Assembly (NCBI GenBank): GCA_944739405.2
Contig: OX123182.2
Span: 60,887,183 to 60,951,182 of the forward strand
DNA from: Euclidia mi
Lineage: Eukaryota; Arthropoda; Insecta; Lepidoptera; Erebidae
Length of the DNA stretch: 64,000 nucleotides
Reading direction: 5' to 3'
The position numbers and the translations under genes are program-made. Under the pieces are notes generated by a model. The model saw only the letters and a list, made by a program, of their open reading frames with translations, was not told where the DNA came from and did no database searches. Below, one piece after another: positions 46,495 to 57,394 of this stretch. Each line of letters begins with the position of its first letter. Within the stretch, counting starts at the first letter, position 1.

Positions 46495-48213
46495 CTAGCG
46501 CTTTTTAATCTCTAGCGGTGAAATGCCGGCACGTCGTATTTCCTCTAAAACAACTCTTTTATATTCATCTTCAGCTGCTTTAACCGCAGCTTCAACATCG
46601 TATACTACTTCTCCTGTAGTTTTTGTGGCTTGGTCCTTTCCAGCTTTAGCTTTGACTTTTATTTCCTTGATACGTGTTTCAAGTATATGTTCACGGCGAG
46701 TCTCACGTTCATACTTATCTATCATAATCTGCTTGTCTTTATCGCCAGATGAAACTAAATTCTGTGAGAGTGCTAACAAATACACTGACCCTTTATCGTC
46801 ACCTATTGCAACAAGTTTACCTTCAGGGTTACTCTTAATTTTGAGCAACTTATTCTTGGTCAAAGGGAAAACAACCAATGGTTTACGTACCCTTTGTAAA
46901 ATATCCCAATAACGAAATTTTCCATCTTCTCCTACGGACATGTAGCTAGAAACTTTATTCGGCGCCCATGTAACATCTAATATTTGATAACGCTGTGACG
47001 TACCTGTCATGATTGGCGATGACTTGACGTCTTCACTCCAGATATGCACCGTCCAATCACCACAAGTTATAAACATTTTGGAAATAATTGGATTTCGCTG
47101 CAGTGCTCTAACTGGACCACCATGTGCATTAAAGACGCCACTCATCTTCTCGGTATGAGTCTTTCCCTTGCGGTTTACGTTAATAACCAAACCAGTGTCA
47201 GTACCACAAAAGAATCTTGTCGGAAATAGTCTTTCAAATTGCAAAACAGAAATCGGTTCTGCATTACCTCTATTAAGCTGTTTGCCTAAAGGTGATATCT
47301 CCATAATCAGGGATTCAAAAGGTTCAGATATCTTCCGAACGTCGTACCATAAACACATTCCATCTGTGGAGCCACTAAAAAATTGCGTGTTTAAGCGCGA
47401 TTGTACATACACTAGTGACGTGACGGGATCTCTATGAGCTACATGCATTTCACTTATAGCTACTGGACTCTTATCTTTACGTATATCAAAAATACACACT
47501 CGGCCATCAGCCAATCCGGCAATAATTACAGGTGGCGACACAGGAGAACAAGCTACTTGCCAACACGCTGAAGGAGGCAAGATTCCATGGAGAGGTACGA
47601 TAGCTTCTTTCAGATCCCAAACAAAACAAGTATGTTCAGCGTTCAGAGGTCCTTGAGCCGGATACTTTTTGTTACAGTAAGCCACAACCATTTTAGCACA
47701 GTCTTCGTAAGTCCAATCGATGCATGCTACAGGCCGCGTATATTGTTCTTTAAAAGCATCTTGATAAACATTAGTAAGACTTACAACAGGTTTTCCAAAA
47801 CGCGTCTGGTGGGGAATATCTTTAAAATAATGTTCATATAAATTAAGCGTATTATTTTGTTTAATCAAATGTTCCAATTTTGGGCTTAAAGTCAGTACAG
47901 CGTTGATGTAGTCTTCATCACGTTCAAAACGTCGTCGATGACGAGCGGTAGTTTCTTCATCATTGAAATTAATATCTTTTGGCCAACCACCTTCAGCATG
48001 ATTTACACCTTTAGGCTCAAAATTGACTCTTGTAGTATTAATATACTTCCTTGACATCGATATACAAGCTTGAGTTTCACGATGTACAGGATTACGTAAA
48101 CAATATTGTGCCTGTTGCACAGGATTGGGTTCTATAGTATCTAAAAAGTGTGGTGTAACGACTGAAAACATGGGCTGGCGACCGAAATCACGTCGTAGTT
48201 TTGTATACATCAT
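46495..48213 (-). CDS. Dnai2: Axonemal dynein intermediate chain 2 (DNAI2-type)
   Basis: Outer-arm dynein intermediate chain: a WD-repeat scaffold that links dynein heavy chains to the docking site on axonemal doublet microtubules. In insects it is expected in sperm tails and ciliated sensory neurons. The 572-residue frame has no intron. The start is set at the double ATG (48213 or 48210), because the frame upstream continues without another ATG and the family starts at this point. Seen: N-terminal FGRQP and NPVHRETQACISMS (about 41-54), GVNHAEGGWPKDIN (69-82), then beta-propeller repeats closing with FVWD (197-200), IFDIRK (241-246), LWYDVRK (288-294), HIWS (390-393) and RYWD (434-437), and a charged, probably helical C-tail (about 490-572). 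The length is slightly under the vertebrate form (about 605). No broken residues were noticed. An intronless copy may be a retrogene, or introns may have been lost. Confidence 0.93.
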   Translation of the reverse strand: MMYTKLRRDFGRQPMFSVVTPHFLDTIEPNPVQQAQYCLRNPVHRETQACISMSRKYINTTRVNFEPKGVNHAEGGWPKDINFNDEETTARHRRRFERDEDYINAVLTLSPKLEHLIKQNNTLNLYEHYFKDIPHQTRFGKPVVSLTNVYQDAFKEQYTRPVACIDWTYEDCAKMVVAYCNKKYPAQGPLNAEHTCFVWDLKEAIVPLHGILPPSACWQVACSPVSPPVIIAGLADGRVCIFDIRKDKSPVAISEMHVAHRDPVTSLVYVQSRLNTQFFSGSTDGMCLWYDVRKISEPFESLIMEISPLGKQLNRGNAEPISVLQFERLFPTRFFCGTDTGLVINVNRKGKTHTEKMSGVFNAHGGPVRALQRNPIISKMFITCGDWTVHIWSEDVKSSPIMTGTSQRYQILDVTWAPNKVSSYMSVGEDGKFRYWDILQRVRKPLVVFPLTKNKLLKIKSNPEGKLVAIGDDKGSVYLLALSQNLVSSGDKDKQIMIDKYERETRREHILETRIKEIKVKAKAGKDQATKTTGEVVYDVEAAVKAAEDEYKRVVLEEIRRAGISPLEIKKR

Positions 48214-48237
48214 CTTTACAATAACCGTTGCACACAA

Positions 48238-49164
48238 CTTAGCTATTCAGTGATATATTTATAAATATTCAGTTCAAATACTTGAACAAATATAATTTGT
48301 AACACATTTATGTACCAATCATAAGTTCTCTTAAACTATAGTTCTTCTTTATCTACAATTGACTTGTCACTGTCACATTATTTGCCATATTAAAATTTTC
48401 CTTTTTACAAATGGCCATCGTTTCATGAATAGTTGAGGTTCACTCGGTTAAGAATCATCTCGGTCGATTAGTTGAGGCTCACACCCTCCTTTTTTCTGAT
48501 TAAATAGATTTTAGTAGATATTCTTTCTTTTCCTTGTCGGAGTTTTCAGACTGCCCAAAGGCCTCCGATATGGCCTAATGATCCTTGTCCTAAGACAAGA
48601 ACCGAGACTGACAGCTTTACGTGATCTCCGAAGCACTGTCAATGCCACACGTGGTCATCCATCCAAGTTGCGACCTGTGCAAGCGTTGCTTTACTTTGCC
48701 TATATACTTCGAACGGCAAGCCAAATCTGGCTATGAGCGTTACAACTGAAAGCATAACGTGGCTTTACTTTAAACAGTGAGGTTAATTGTCAGTAGAATA
48801 CGTATACGTATTCAATATAGCCTACGCGTGAGCTGAAACCCCACTTACACTTTAACCCCAAAAGATGTACATCACTATCAAGCCTTATTCAATGTCTTGT
48901 TGGTCGCTGCTAGATAAGTGTATGGGTAGTTCTTCAGAGACAACATTTTCAATATCTATGGGAATATTTCTGTAACCAACTAACAAAACGATCTGTAAAT
49001 TTTTTTTGTACAGTTTAGCTTTATCCCTATCTCGGCCAAATTATATATTTGAAATAATTGCATTCAACGATTGCCTGTAGGGCACAGATTCTCAACTAAT
49101 CGGAGAATATCTTTTGAACGTTCTAACAAAATCTTACTTACAAGTCAAGATTCATTTCGAAATT
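48238..49164. other. Upstream flank of the dynein gene and SINE-related fragment
   Basis: About 48535-48665 contains a fragment (TCCGATATGGCCTAATGATC, then CCGAGACTGACAGCTTTACG) that resembles, inverted, the segment at 60480-60620. The AT-rich 200 bases next to the dynein start codon probably contain its promoter; no clear TATA or initiator could be fixed. Confidence 0.45.
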
Positions 49165-49576
49165 TATAAATAATAATATAATAATATATAATTTATTTCA
49201 GACCAAAAAATCCATAGTGTTAGTAGTTCCTTAGCCTATTGTTATAGTGTGGCCATTAGTGCTGTGCACTCCCTGAGGTATGCGCGGCGAGGTGGGAGGC
49301 GAAGAAAAAACTGCATGAGTTTACATGAGATCGATACATGTCGGACAGATCTTACGATATCAGTTTGCATTTCTAAGGCAAGACTTCTATAACGTCGGAG
49401 GCTATCTATCTGTAATATATTATACTTACTTAGTTGATTAAAATGTAACCCAAATTTACTCATATTTTATTTAAAATATGTAGGTGACAAATAAGAACTA
49501 AACTTATAATTCAAAGCAGGACTTGTTTTATTGAACATTTTTTATATTTACAAACAATTATATATTCTAACGAAAG

Positions 49577-50113
49577 TTATTCTGACATCGATTCTGTTTC
49601 AACTTCATCTGCCATTTCGTCATCATCTTCATCTTCCACTTCGCCACCGGAACTTGAATTAGAGACTTGCAAACTTATTATGAATGAATCGATAACATTA
49701 TCGAACCTTCTATCGCGAGTCCAGTAATCATTTTCATTTTTCTGGACATGATCGTCGCATCTCTGCCATTTTTCCGTCGTGAATTCCGAAAACAATTTAT
49801 CCAATAAGATGATCTTTTCGTCTAGAGACGAATTAATATAGTTTTGGGCTATGTTGTTTTTAATATCAGCCCAGAATAACTCAATTGGATTTAAATCTGG
49901 ATGGTACGGAGGTAAACGAAGAACAGTGTGTCCACTGGCTTTCAGGAGTTCGTCAATTCTATACACGGGTTCTTTTTGTGTATTTTTGATAAGAAGTAGG
50001 AGTTGAGCCTTTGACATGGTTCCTGAAAATTCTATATTATGGCGTAGCAACCAGTTCTGAATTAAAAAACAAAAAATTACAGTCTTCATATCACGAGATA
50101 ATGCACGACCCAT
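49577..50113 (-). pseudogene. DDE transposase, C-terminal part (Tc1/mariner, IS630-like)
   Basis: 178 codons with SKAQLLLLIKNTQKEPVYRI, a GHTVLRLPPYHPDLNPIELF block and WADIKNNIAQ. The PPYHPDLNPIE..WA.IK segment carries the last catalytic acidic residue (E) of the DDE/D domain; the first aspartates are upstream and missing. The tail is very acidic with an EDEDDDE run. The start MGRALSRDMK does not look like the family's N-terminus, so the gene is 5'-truncated or uses upstream exons now lost. Confidence 0.75.
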
Positions 50114-50309
50114 CTTTGAATATTTATCTCATGTGCCTCTGACATTGACAGTCCGATACATGCGTCGGAATCTTGCCTACATTAATGTAAAATCATTGAA
50201 ACTAGCTCCCTCTTTATTCTTCGCACGTAACTAAATTCGTTCCTGAATGTTCGTGAGTACATGGATTTCGATACATTATTGATAAAAATAAACATAGCAA
50301 TTGTCTTGC

Positions 50310-50520
50310 ACCTACTGCGGCTAATCCGTGTCTACACTTAATAGTGCAGTTATGGAGGCTCCTTAGTAGGTGTCCCATCACATTCTAGATTAAAACTCTC
50401 AAAGGGCCTCTGCGCGTTGGACCTGTCTCCGTGTACGCCTACCAATGGGCCGGTTTTTCTTCTTACATCATAAGTTTGAAGAATAACCGAGAAAGAGAAA
50501 CAAAAAATAAATAATAATAA
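50310..50520 (+). repeat. Family D repeat, copy in mariner element
   Basis: It is collinear with 41.16-41.37 kb and with the next copy at 50.74 kb; ends GAGAAACAAAAAATAAATAA. Confidence 0.75.
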
Positions 50521-50734
50521 ATAATACCCCTCTGGGGCAGTCGTTATCTCACCATGAGACTAACGCAATCTCAGTGGGCAGAGTAACAGCTTTCAAACAT
50601 CACCTTCATCCTGCGATATAAACAAAAAATGTATTACAAGCTGAAAAGAAAGCTTACAAACTCGATTTTTTCAGTTTAGTCAGATAACACCTTTGTCCAC
50701 TTACCCCTTCAATTAGTTTCCATAAATGTAGCAA

Positions 50735-50935
50735 TAGTCCCTCACCTGTTGCGGCTAATCCGTGACTGTACTTAATAGTGCAGTTATGGACGCTCCTAAG
50801 TAGGTGTCCCATCACATTCTAGATTAAAACTCTCAAAGGGCACCTGCGCGTTCGACCTATGTCTCCAAGTACGCCTGCCAAAGGGCCAATTATTGTTCTA
50901 ATAAGAATAATACCCGTGAAAGAGAAACAAATATA
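50735..50935 (+). repeat. Family D repeat, second copy in mariner element
   Basis: A direct repeat of the previous copy 420 bases upstream, with scattered substitutions. It ends GAGAAACAAATA immediately before the Helitron, so the Helitron landed at its A-rich tail. Confidence 0.75.
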
Positions 50936-50937
50936 AA

Positions 50938-51108
50938 TCTAATATATAAAATTCTCGTGTCACAGTTTTCGTTCCCATACTCCTCCGAAACGGCTTGACC
51001 GATTTTGATGAAATTTTTTGTACTTATCCGGTATCTATGAGAATCGGCCAACATCTATTTTTCAAAAAAAAAAAAAAAAATTTGCAAAACGTTTGCCGGG
51101 TCAGCTAG
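50938..51108 (+). mobile_element. 171-bp non-autonomous Helitron
   Basis: It begins TC after an A and ends CTAG before a T, the A|TC...CTRR|T arrangement of Helitrons. Ten bases before the end is a GCAAA/TTTGC hairpin. The sequence includes TATAAAATTCTCGTGTCAC, GGCTTGACCGATTTTGATGA and GGGTCAGCTAG, which I remember as very common in Lepidoptera. Confidence 0.75.
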
Positions 51109-51882
51109 TAACATATATAATTTTAAGCTTTGCTAAATTAACACAAATTTTATGAAATTTTCGAAACTATGATATTATATAAAATATAGTACGAACCGGA
51201 ACCAGTGTCTGCCATTAAGTTTTTCTTTAAAAAAAGATATATATATATATATATTTTACTTTAAGTATCAAAACAGCAGACATGCTGTGAACACGTTTTG
51301 AAAGTCGATTTTTATGCTTTTCGACCTCTAGGCACGCCTAAAGGAACCCTCTATTGGAATAGTGAACCCCCATTTGATCTACGGCAGATGAATTAGTACA
51401 ACTAGCATTAATATGAACTTTGCTACTATACCGTAAGTCTGCGGAACACTGGCTCTTAGACTAATACAAAACAAATTAAATAAATGATTAAAGTTAAATA
51501 AATAAAATAATAAACAAATTAATAAATGGGTACATCATTTTTTTTTATTTGGTGATAATTTATATTTATATTATTTTATTTATATTTAAAATAATTTTGA
51601 CTATAATTATAATACTTGACTAACATAAACAACATCAAGCGGCAATTTTTGTAAAACAGACGGCAAAAAGTAGCCTGTAAGTTAAAAAGGTGGCGCTTGC
51701 GTCGCCTAAAATGTCAAAGCTGCCAATCTATTTCGAGTTATAATATATAAGTCTATGGTTGACTGCGCACTGACAGAGCGCAGCAGCCGATTCTCCCCCC
51801 CCCCGTCTCGCCGCGCGCATACCTCAGGGAGTGCACAGCACTAATGGCCACAGTATAGTACACACATTTTAAAATCATACAC

Positions 51883-54499
51883 TTAATTAGGCACATTGAT
51901 CTCTGGGCGCACATGTCTACCGGCCCAGAATTTTATAAACGGCCCGTCTATTTTTTCTGCTAACGTCGCGAGGATGTCGTTCGAACTGCCCCGGAAACGT
52001 TGCAGCATCGACGCGCATCGCTTGCGCATCACTGCGTAAAAGTCATCAAGTCTGGCATCTGCAAACATGCCCGATGCGCTACAAAACCGAGGCAGCCCCA
52101 ACAACATCCTAAGCGCGTTGTTATACTGAACGCGCAGAGCGCTGTAAGTCCCCTGCGTATACCTCACCCACAGGCTGCACGTGTAAAAAGACTGGCAATA
52201 AGCCCGAAAGAGGGTTTCTTCACCTCCCTTATACACCGTGCAAACCTGCGGGCAAGCATATTACAGCGAGCTGCCAACGCTCTGCGCTCCCTGTCAATAT
52301 CCTGATCATCTGTGAGTGTATCGGTGACCACATGACCTAGGTATTTAAATTGTGAGACCAGCTGTAAGGTTGTTTCCATTAACTTAATAGGTGGAATATT
52401 ATAGGGTGTTTTATTGTGAGCTTTAAAAACTATAACTTCGCTTTTAGTTGTATTATATTTTAAGCCATGGGCCTCCGCATATTTCTCACAGATGTCCAGC
52501 AATTTTCTTAAGGCGCAATTAGATGGTGCCAGCAATACTAAATCATCAGCGTAACTGATATTATTAATCATCTTGCCGTCAATTGAACAACCGGCTATAG
52601 TGCTGCTCAGCTCACCAATCAGTTGATCTACATATAAATTAAACAAAATGGGCGACGTTAACCCTCCCTGTCTTACTCCACATTTTAGCCCATACTGCAT
52701 ACTCTGCGTATCCGCCCACTTTACACAATTTTTCTGGTTATTATACCAGTATTTTAAGACATAAAGAAGCTCAGTGGGCAAGTCTGTTCTATCTGACAAT
52801 TTTTGCCACAATATATCATAATTGACAAGGTCAAAAGCACGTGAAAGATCAAGGAAGCAACCATAAACTGGTGTCTTCCTGTCTGTGTAGTACTTTACAG
52901 TCTGCTTGAGGCACAGGATTGCACTCTCCGTAGACAAACCGGTTCTAAAACCAAACTGCGCGTCGTTTAATTTAATGTGCAATTTTAGCTGTCTCTCAAG
53001 CAAACTGTCCAGTACCTTGCCAATGACCGTCGCTAAGGAAATAGGTCTGTAATTATTTTTGTCAGATGGATCCCCTGTCTTATTTTTGACAATGGGTACA
53101 ACAATGGTATTAATAAGTTCCTGGGGCAGGTAAGAGTGACCTATACACAAATTAAATAACATGGTGAGTATTCTAGGTACATGCACACCAGCATATCTTA
53201 AATGCTCGACACTCAGACCGTCATGACCTGGTGACTTACCTCGCTTCATGTTATCTAACACTAATTTCACTTCATTGATGGAAAAACTTACATGTGAATC
53301 GCCCTCATGTAGGGTCCGAGTGTCGCACACAGTGAAGTTTGTAACAAGCGGTGAGACCTTGAAATTGTTCATGAACATGTTGCCTATATCATTATTATTT
53401 GATAGACCATCCACACTCGCAGGCAAACTCAGCTGAGGACTCAAAGAGTTGGTTTGCTTCCAGAATGATCCAAATTTTTTCTCTTTGTGAAGTAAAGCAA
53501 TATTGTCCATTTTTATTTGGTTTTCATTATTTTGACACCATTTTAGCTTGTTTTTAAATCGTTGCCTCGATGTTTTCATTTCTATGTAAATATCACCTAC
53601 ACTAGATTTTCCATGTAAAACCCACCTTTGAAAATTCAGCCGAGCCGAAGCGTGAGCCTCCTTTACATATTTGTTCCACCCAGGAACATGTCGATTCTTT
53701 TTCTTTACATATGTGTTATGACTCGCAGTGGCAGCCGTTTGCAGTACAGAAACAGTCGACTTATACATATTGTCAATCAATAGTCTATGATGCTGATTAT
53801 TACACAATTTATCACTACATCCAATTAACTCACTAGGAAAATCAATATCACAGAGTGCCTTGTGACAAAGTTCAGAGTAGTGTTCTATTTGTTCAGAATT
53901 CCTAGTTCCCCAAATGACTTTATTTCTAGCTCTATTTATATTATTACATTTTGGCACTAATACTTTAAAATTACAAATTATTTCTAAGGGAAAATGGTCT
54001 GACCACGATACATCGTTAATTACATTAATTTGTACAATAGAACAATTAGATATACTAGTCACTAAACAATGGTCCAACCAACGAACGCACCCGTGTGAGT
54101 CACTCAGGTACGTATATAGGTGTCAGAATTTATACCAAGTAATTCAATGTCTGCACAAATGAATTGATAATCGGAACAAAACTGTAGTAATTCAGTACAA
54201 AATAACTCACCCGGATGCGCGTTGTAGTCTCCAAGCACATACACATTCTCGATATTATTACATACCACAATCGCATTTATTTCGGCCAAACATTCCGTAA
54301 ATTCACTTAGATTACCACTGTGACACACTGGCATATACACTGAAAAGATAAGAATATTTCGATTTCCAATAGAAACCCTAATGGCTGCGAGCCGCGCATT
54401 ACTACACTTTACTACCGAAACACTGTCAAACGCTCTATACCTCCATAGCATAAAAAAAGATATGATATTCTTTATTTGAAATCGTCTTTCGGGAAGCAC
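51883..54499 (-). pseudogene. LINE endonuclease-reverse transcriptase pseudogene
   Basis: First the AP-endonuclease half with FSVYMP and LGDYNAHPGE. A frameshift near 54107-54118 comes before DSHGCVRWLDHCLV; WSDHFPLE (the SDH catalytic motif) then opens the 637-codon reverse-transcriptase frame. Later blocks: GKSPGHDGLSVEHLRYAG, NYRPISLATVIGKVLDSLLE, DAQFGFRTGLSTESAIL, FLDLSRAFDLVNYDILWQKL, GVRQGGLTSPILFNLYVDQL, and ISYADDLVLLAPS with the catalytic YADD intact. A second frameshift near 52215-52235 leads into TLFRAYCQSFYTCSLWVRY and the C-terminal part. Only two frameshifts and an intact YADD make this much younger than the LINE at 31-34 kb. Confidence 0.85.
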
Positions 54500-55180
54500 G
54501 CGCGCATTTTACAACGCCGTAATAATTATCATATATTCGAAATATTCATTAAAACAAATTAAATCAAATTATTGAGCACGAGGTATACATTTTCATAATA
54601 TTCTTCATATTTATTGTGTTACATTACATCAAGATGTAATTTCGTGACCCTTTTCAACATTTCAGATCAATGGAAAGCCGGCGTGTTAAATATATCTTGC
54701 AAAATTTAACTAAAGACATTAAAATAAATAAAAGCTTGTAAAAAATGCCTCTAAGGCACTATTAAAAACCGGCGAAGTGCGTGTCGGGCCACGCGCAATG
54801 TAAGGTTCCGTAGTTGCCCATAATGACTTGCTGCAAAGGGTATTAATGTACAACAAATCTTGCTGAAAAAATAATTTTAATAACACTATTATAAGAACCT
54901 AAGTTTTGTTTAGAAAAATATTAGGTATGTATCCAGTTATGTATTGTAAACAAAAAATGTGGTTTCCAAGATATACTACTACTATACATACGTAGTAAAG
55001 TAGTACATTACATACCAAAGTACGTATATCTTTAAGATTAAGCCAGCGCGCCTAATGTAAACTCACAGAAATAGGTATTTATAAGTTAACCGACGATTAC
55101 TCGTAAACTGGTGATATCTACATAGCCGTGATAGTTTTCCTTTTAAATTCGTTATATGTACTACATTTGTGATTTTTTTC

Positions 55181-55246
55181 ACCTCTTCCAAATTAATAGT
55201 TTAGCCAGCAGAGGGGGGGGGACACCTCTTCCAAATTAATAGCCAT
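55181..55246 (+). repeat. Direct repeat of a CACCTCTTCCAAATTAATAG block
   Basis: The block occurs at about 55181 and 55225 with a 44-base period; a run of nine G lies between. It is in the 5' flank of the THAP gene. Confidence 0.8.
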
Positions 55247-55416
55247 AGAGCTTTTATACAGCCATTGCCATGTCATTCAATGACATATGCCAAGAAAAAT
55301 GTTATGTCATGTCGATGTTCGTCCAGCTGGAGTGAAAGCCGTGTCGAAATAAATTGCAATTTTAATTGCTACAAAATATTACAATTATAGATATGACCAC
55401 TTCTAAACATTAAAAA

Positions 55417-56108
55417 ATGACCATAGTGTGTAATGCCGTCGGATGTAAAAGCCAAATGGGACTATTGACCGAAAATGGTCAAAAAATATCTTACCACCGG
55501 TAAGTCATAATAAGTAAAATTGTAGATATCTGGCGTAATAATTCTACAATGATATTTGTAAAGCTTATACTTAAAGATAAAGATAATGACCACCGTTGAC
55601 ACATATTTTTATTCCAATAGTCACAATGAAATAAATATAATAGAAATATTTCGATAAAAAATATGAGGATAGTGTTGTAATACAATTGTCAGTTAGAAAA
55701 CCAGTTTTTGAAAGATTATAATTTGAATAATTGGTTATTAATTGTGATTTTTTGTAGATTTCCAAAGAATGAAGGTTTGAAACTAAATTGGGTCCGAAAT
55801 ATGGCCAAGGGAGAATGGCAACAGTCTAATTCTTCTAAACTTTGTTCGCTTGATTTTGTGTCTGCTTGTTATCAAGAAGGATTTCAAAGAAAAATTGAGC
55901 ATTCTTATGCTGTGCCTACTATTTTTACTAACCAGATATCTAATACTGAGGTTTGTACTTCTACTTTATTATTATTAACTTATATTTTTATCAATCAATA
56001 TATACCAACATTGCAACTGTTAAAATATGCTATAGTTATCATATATACATATATATAGGTATATCATAAACAGATTTGTGTTGTAATTTTCAGAAATGTC
56101 CGAAATAA
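55417..56108 (+). CDS. Small THAP-domain protein, spliced (3 exons)
   Basis: Proposed exons 55417-55499, 55758-55950 and 56094-56108 give 96 residues. The first intron has a clear CGGTAAGT donor and TTTTTTGTAG acceptor, and the codon split across it reads R. Residues 1-87 are a THAP zinc-finger: C5 and C10 (CNAVGC), FP (29-30), W39, C57 and the closing AVPTIF box (79-84). THAP domains bind DNA in P-element, ISL2EU and related transposases and in host regulators derived from them. The last zinc ligand, normally His in a CxxH, is Asp60 (CSLDF), which may cripple folding. The second donor (GAGGTTTGT) is weak, so the third exon is uncertain. AATAAA follows the stop at 56133-56138. No transposase domain follows. 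Its location inside a repeat suggests transposon origin or capture. Confidence 0.6.
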
Positions 56109-56307
56109 CGAAACCTTATTTTTAGAAGCGATAATAAAGCTTCAAGAGTGAACATGGCTTGCACTTCTGGAACTCAGGATGAAAATATTGTTCGTAAATG
56201 TTAACTTTTTCCGCCCATGTACATCCCATTTTGGTAATACATATAGTATCAGACCTGCATAAATAAATGATTTTGACTATTTAGACTTTTTTTTCAATTA
56301 CTTTCCT

Positions 56308-56383
56308 AAATACTGTAAAAAGAGAGGTAATAATAAGATATGATCAACCATATCTTATTACTACCTCTCTTTTTACAGTATTT
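56308..56383. repeat. Near-perfect 76-bp hairpin
   Basis: Arms 56308-56342 and 56349-56383 (35 bases) are inverse apart from one position, with the loop ATCAAC. Total length and design resemble the hairpin at 158-233, though the sequences are unrelated. Confidence 0.9.
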
Positions 56384-56731
56384 GTTTCTTTGTAGGCACC
56401 TAAGTACTATACTCTAAATAAAAGCTCGTAAAATAATATACTACTGGTATATTACTTAATCAAATGCTTATCTTGTCTCTACATACCGAATTATATACCA
56501 ATACCAATAAAAGATTAATGCATGAGTACATCACTATTGACAGTCATTTCTTCTTTTGAAAAAATTGCGACATGAGTATTTCAAGAGGTAATAAATACAA
56601 TACATCTGTCTCGGTTACACATATGAAATTTTATACAAGTAAAAAGAAATAACGATAGGTTTCTTGTTTATGCTTAAAGCTATCACTCCATGTATACTTG
56701 CTCCTTGTTGACATTTGACTGCATGCAAAGT

Positions 56732-56895
56732 GATGTGTTTGAGCACCTTTCGGTAGATAATGTCATGAATATTGACCAAGTTACTTCGTATACCTTCACG
56801 CAACTTGAGACTGAACGTTGGTGTTCCAGTCCTGCTAATGCGGAATCTAAATGCATCAAAGCTTTGTAATAAGCTATATTTGCGGTTTTTAAGAT
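56732..56895 (+). pseudogene. Helitron-type PIF1-like helicase fragment
   Basis: One phase gives VFEHLSVDNV, resembling the conserved LSxDS segment. After a frameshift another gives ILTKLLRIPSRNLRLNVGVP and LLMRNLNASKLCN, matching the PP..L.LK.GAPVMLLRNLN...LCNGTRL block near the C-terminus of Helitron/PIF1 helicases. Upstream helicase motifs and the Rep domain are not seen. It is decayed, with stops on both sides. Confidence 0.6.
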
Positions 56896-57394
56896 GTGCT
56901 TCATTTCAAAAACTGCTGACTACACATCGTTCAAATCAATTTTTGTTGGAAGTTTTTATAACGATCTACAGCATTTTTTCTTTTTTGGATTCGTCACTCT
57001 CTTACTTTAAAAGTTCTAGGGACACAAACAGCCATTTTACCACTTTGGAACCATATATCTCTCAAACGACTGACTTTGAGAAACAATGATTTTAGGAACC
57101 TCAAAGTAATTTTTAACGACCCATTTTCCATATCAGTTCCATGTTTGCAGAGCCCCCCTTAATATTCAATATTTTTTATTTTCTATAACTTCGTTATGCG
57201 GTTCACAGAATACATCTACCAATTTTTCAAATGTGTAAAGTGAATAGTTTCGGCATAAAGTGGTTGTGACATACGGATAGACTGACAGACATAGCGCGTC
57301 TATAAGGATTCCGTGTTTAGCCATTTTTGACTACGAAACTCTAAAAATACTGTTTACAGAAATGTTTTAAATACTTCTTGCCGTTATATTTCTT

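Larger units (their letters stand above)
49245..51855 (-). mobile_element. Tc1/mariner-superfamily transposon inserted in the LINE
   Basis: Inverted ends TAGTGTGGCCATTAGTGCTG (left) and the inverse of TACTGTGGCCATTAGTGCTG (right) are part of arms of about 45 bases. TA is on both outer sides (49243-49244, 51856-51857). Inside: a C-terminal transposase frame (minus), two family D repeats and a small Helitron. A poly-C patch near 51797-51804 interrupts the right arm's neighbourhood. Confidence 0.85.
49165..54485 (-). mobile_element. Decayed CR1-group LINE split by a mariner-like insertion
   Basis: The minus-strand body holds an AP-endonuclease remnant (54499-54104), reverse transcriptase (to about 52215) and C-terminal region (to 51883). 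The 3' UTR is cut at 51857 by a TA-flanked transposon and resumes at 49242 with GGTCTGAAATAAA and an ATT-type microsatellite tail ending near 49165. The 5' end is truncated within the endonuclease at about 54480. CR1-group placement is from block style and is uncertain. Confidence 0.85.
54764..57349 (+). mobile_element. Long member of the AACCGGC-type lepidopteran repeat
   Basis: The left end (AAAAACCGGCGAAGTGCGTG, then TCGGGCCACGCGC and AAGGTTCCGTAG) and the right part (AGAGCCCCCCTTAATATT, GACAGAC, AAGGATTCCGT, CTCTAAAAATA) match the two ends of a repeat I remember as extremely common in Lepidoptera at a few hundred bases. Here the ends are 2.6 kb apart and enclose a THAP-domain gene, a 76-bp palindrome and a Helitron-type helicase remnant. 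It may be a parent-like or gene-capturing copy; chance adjacency of two fragments is the alternative. Confidence 0.55.

Noticed and set aside
46523..47841. Plus-strand frames opposite the dynein gene
   Set aside because: Antisense shadows with no domains.
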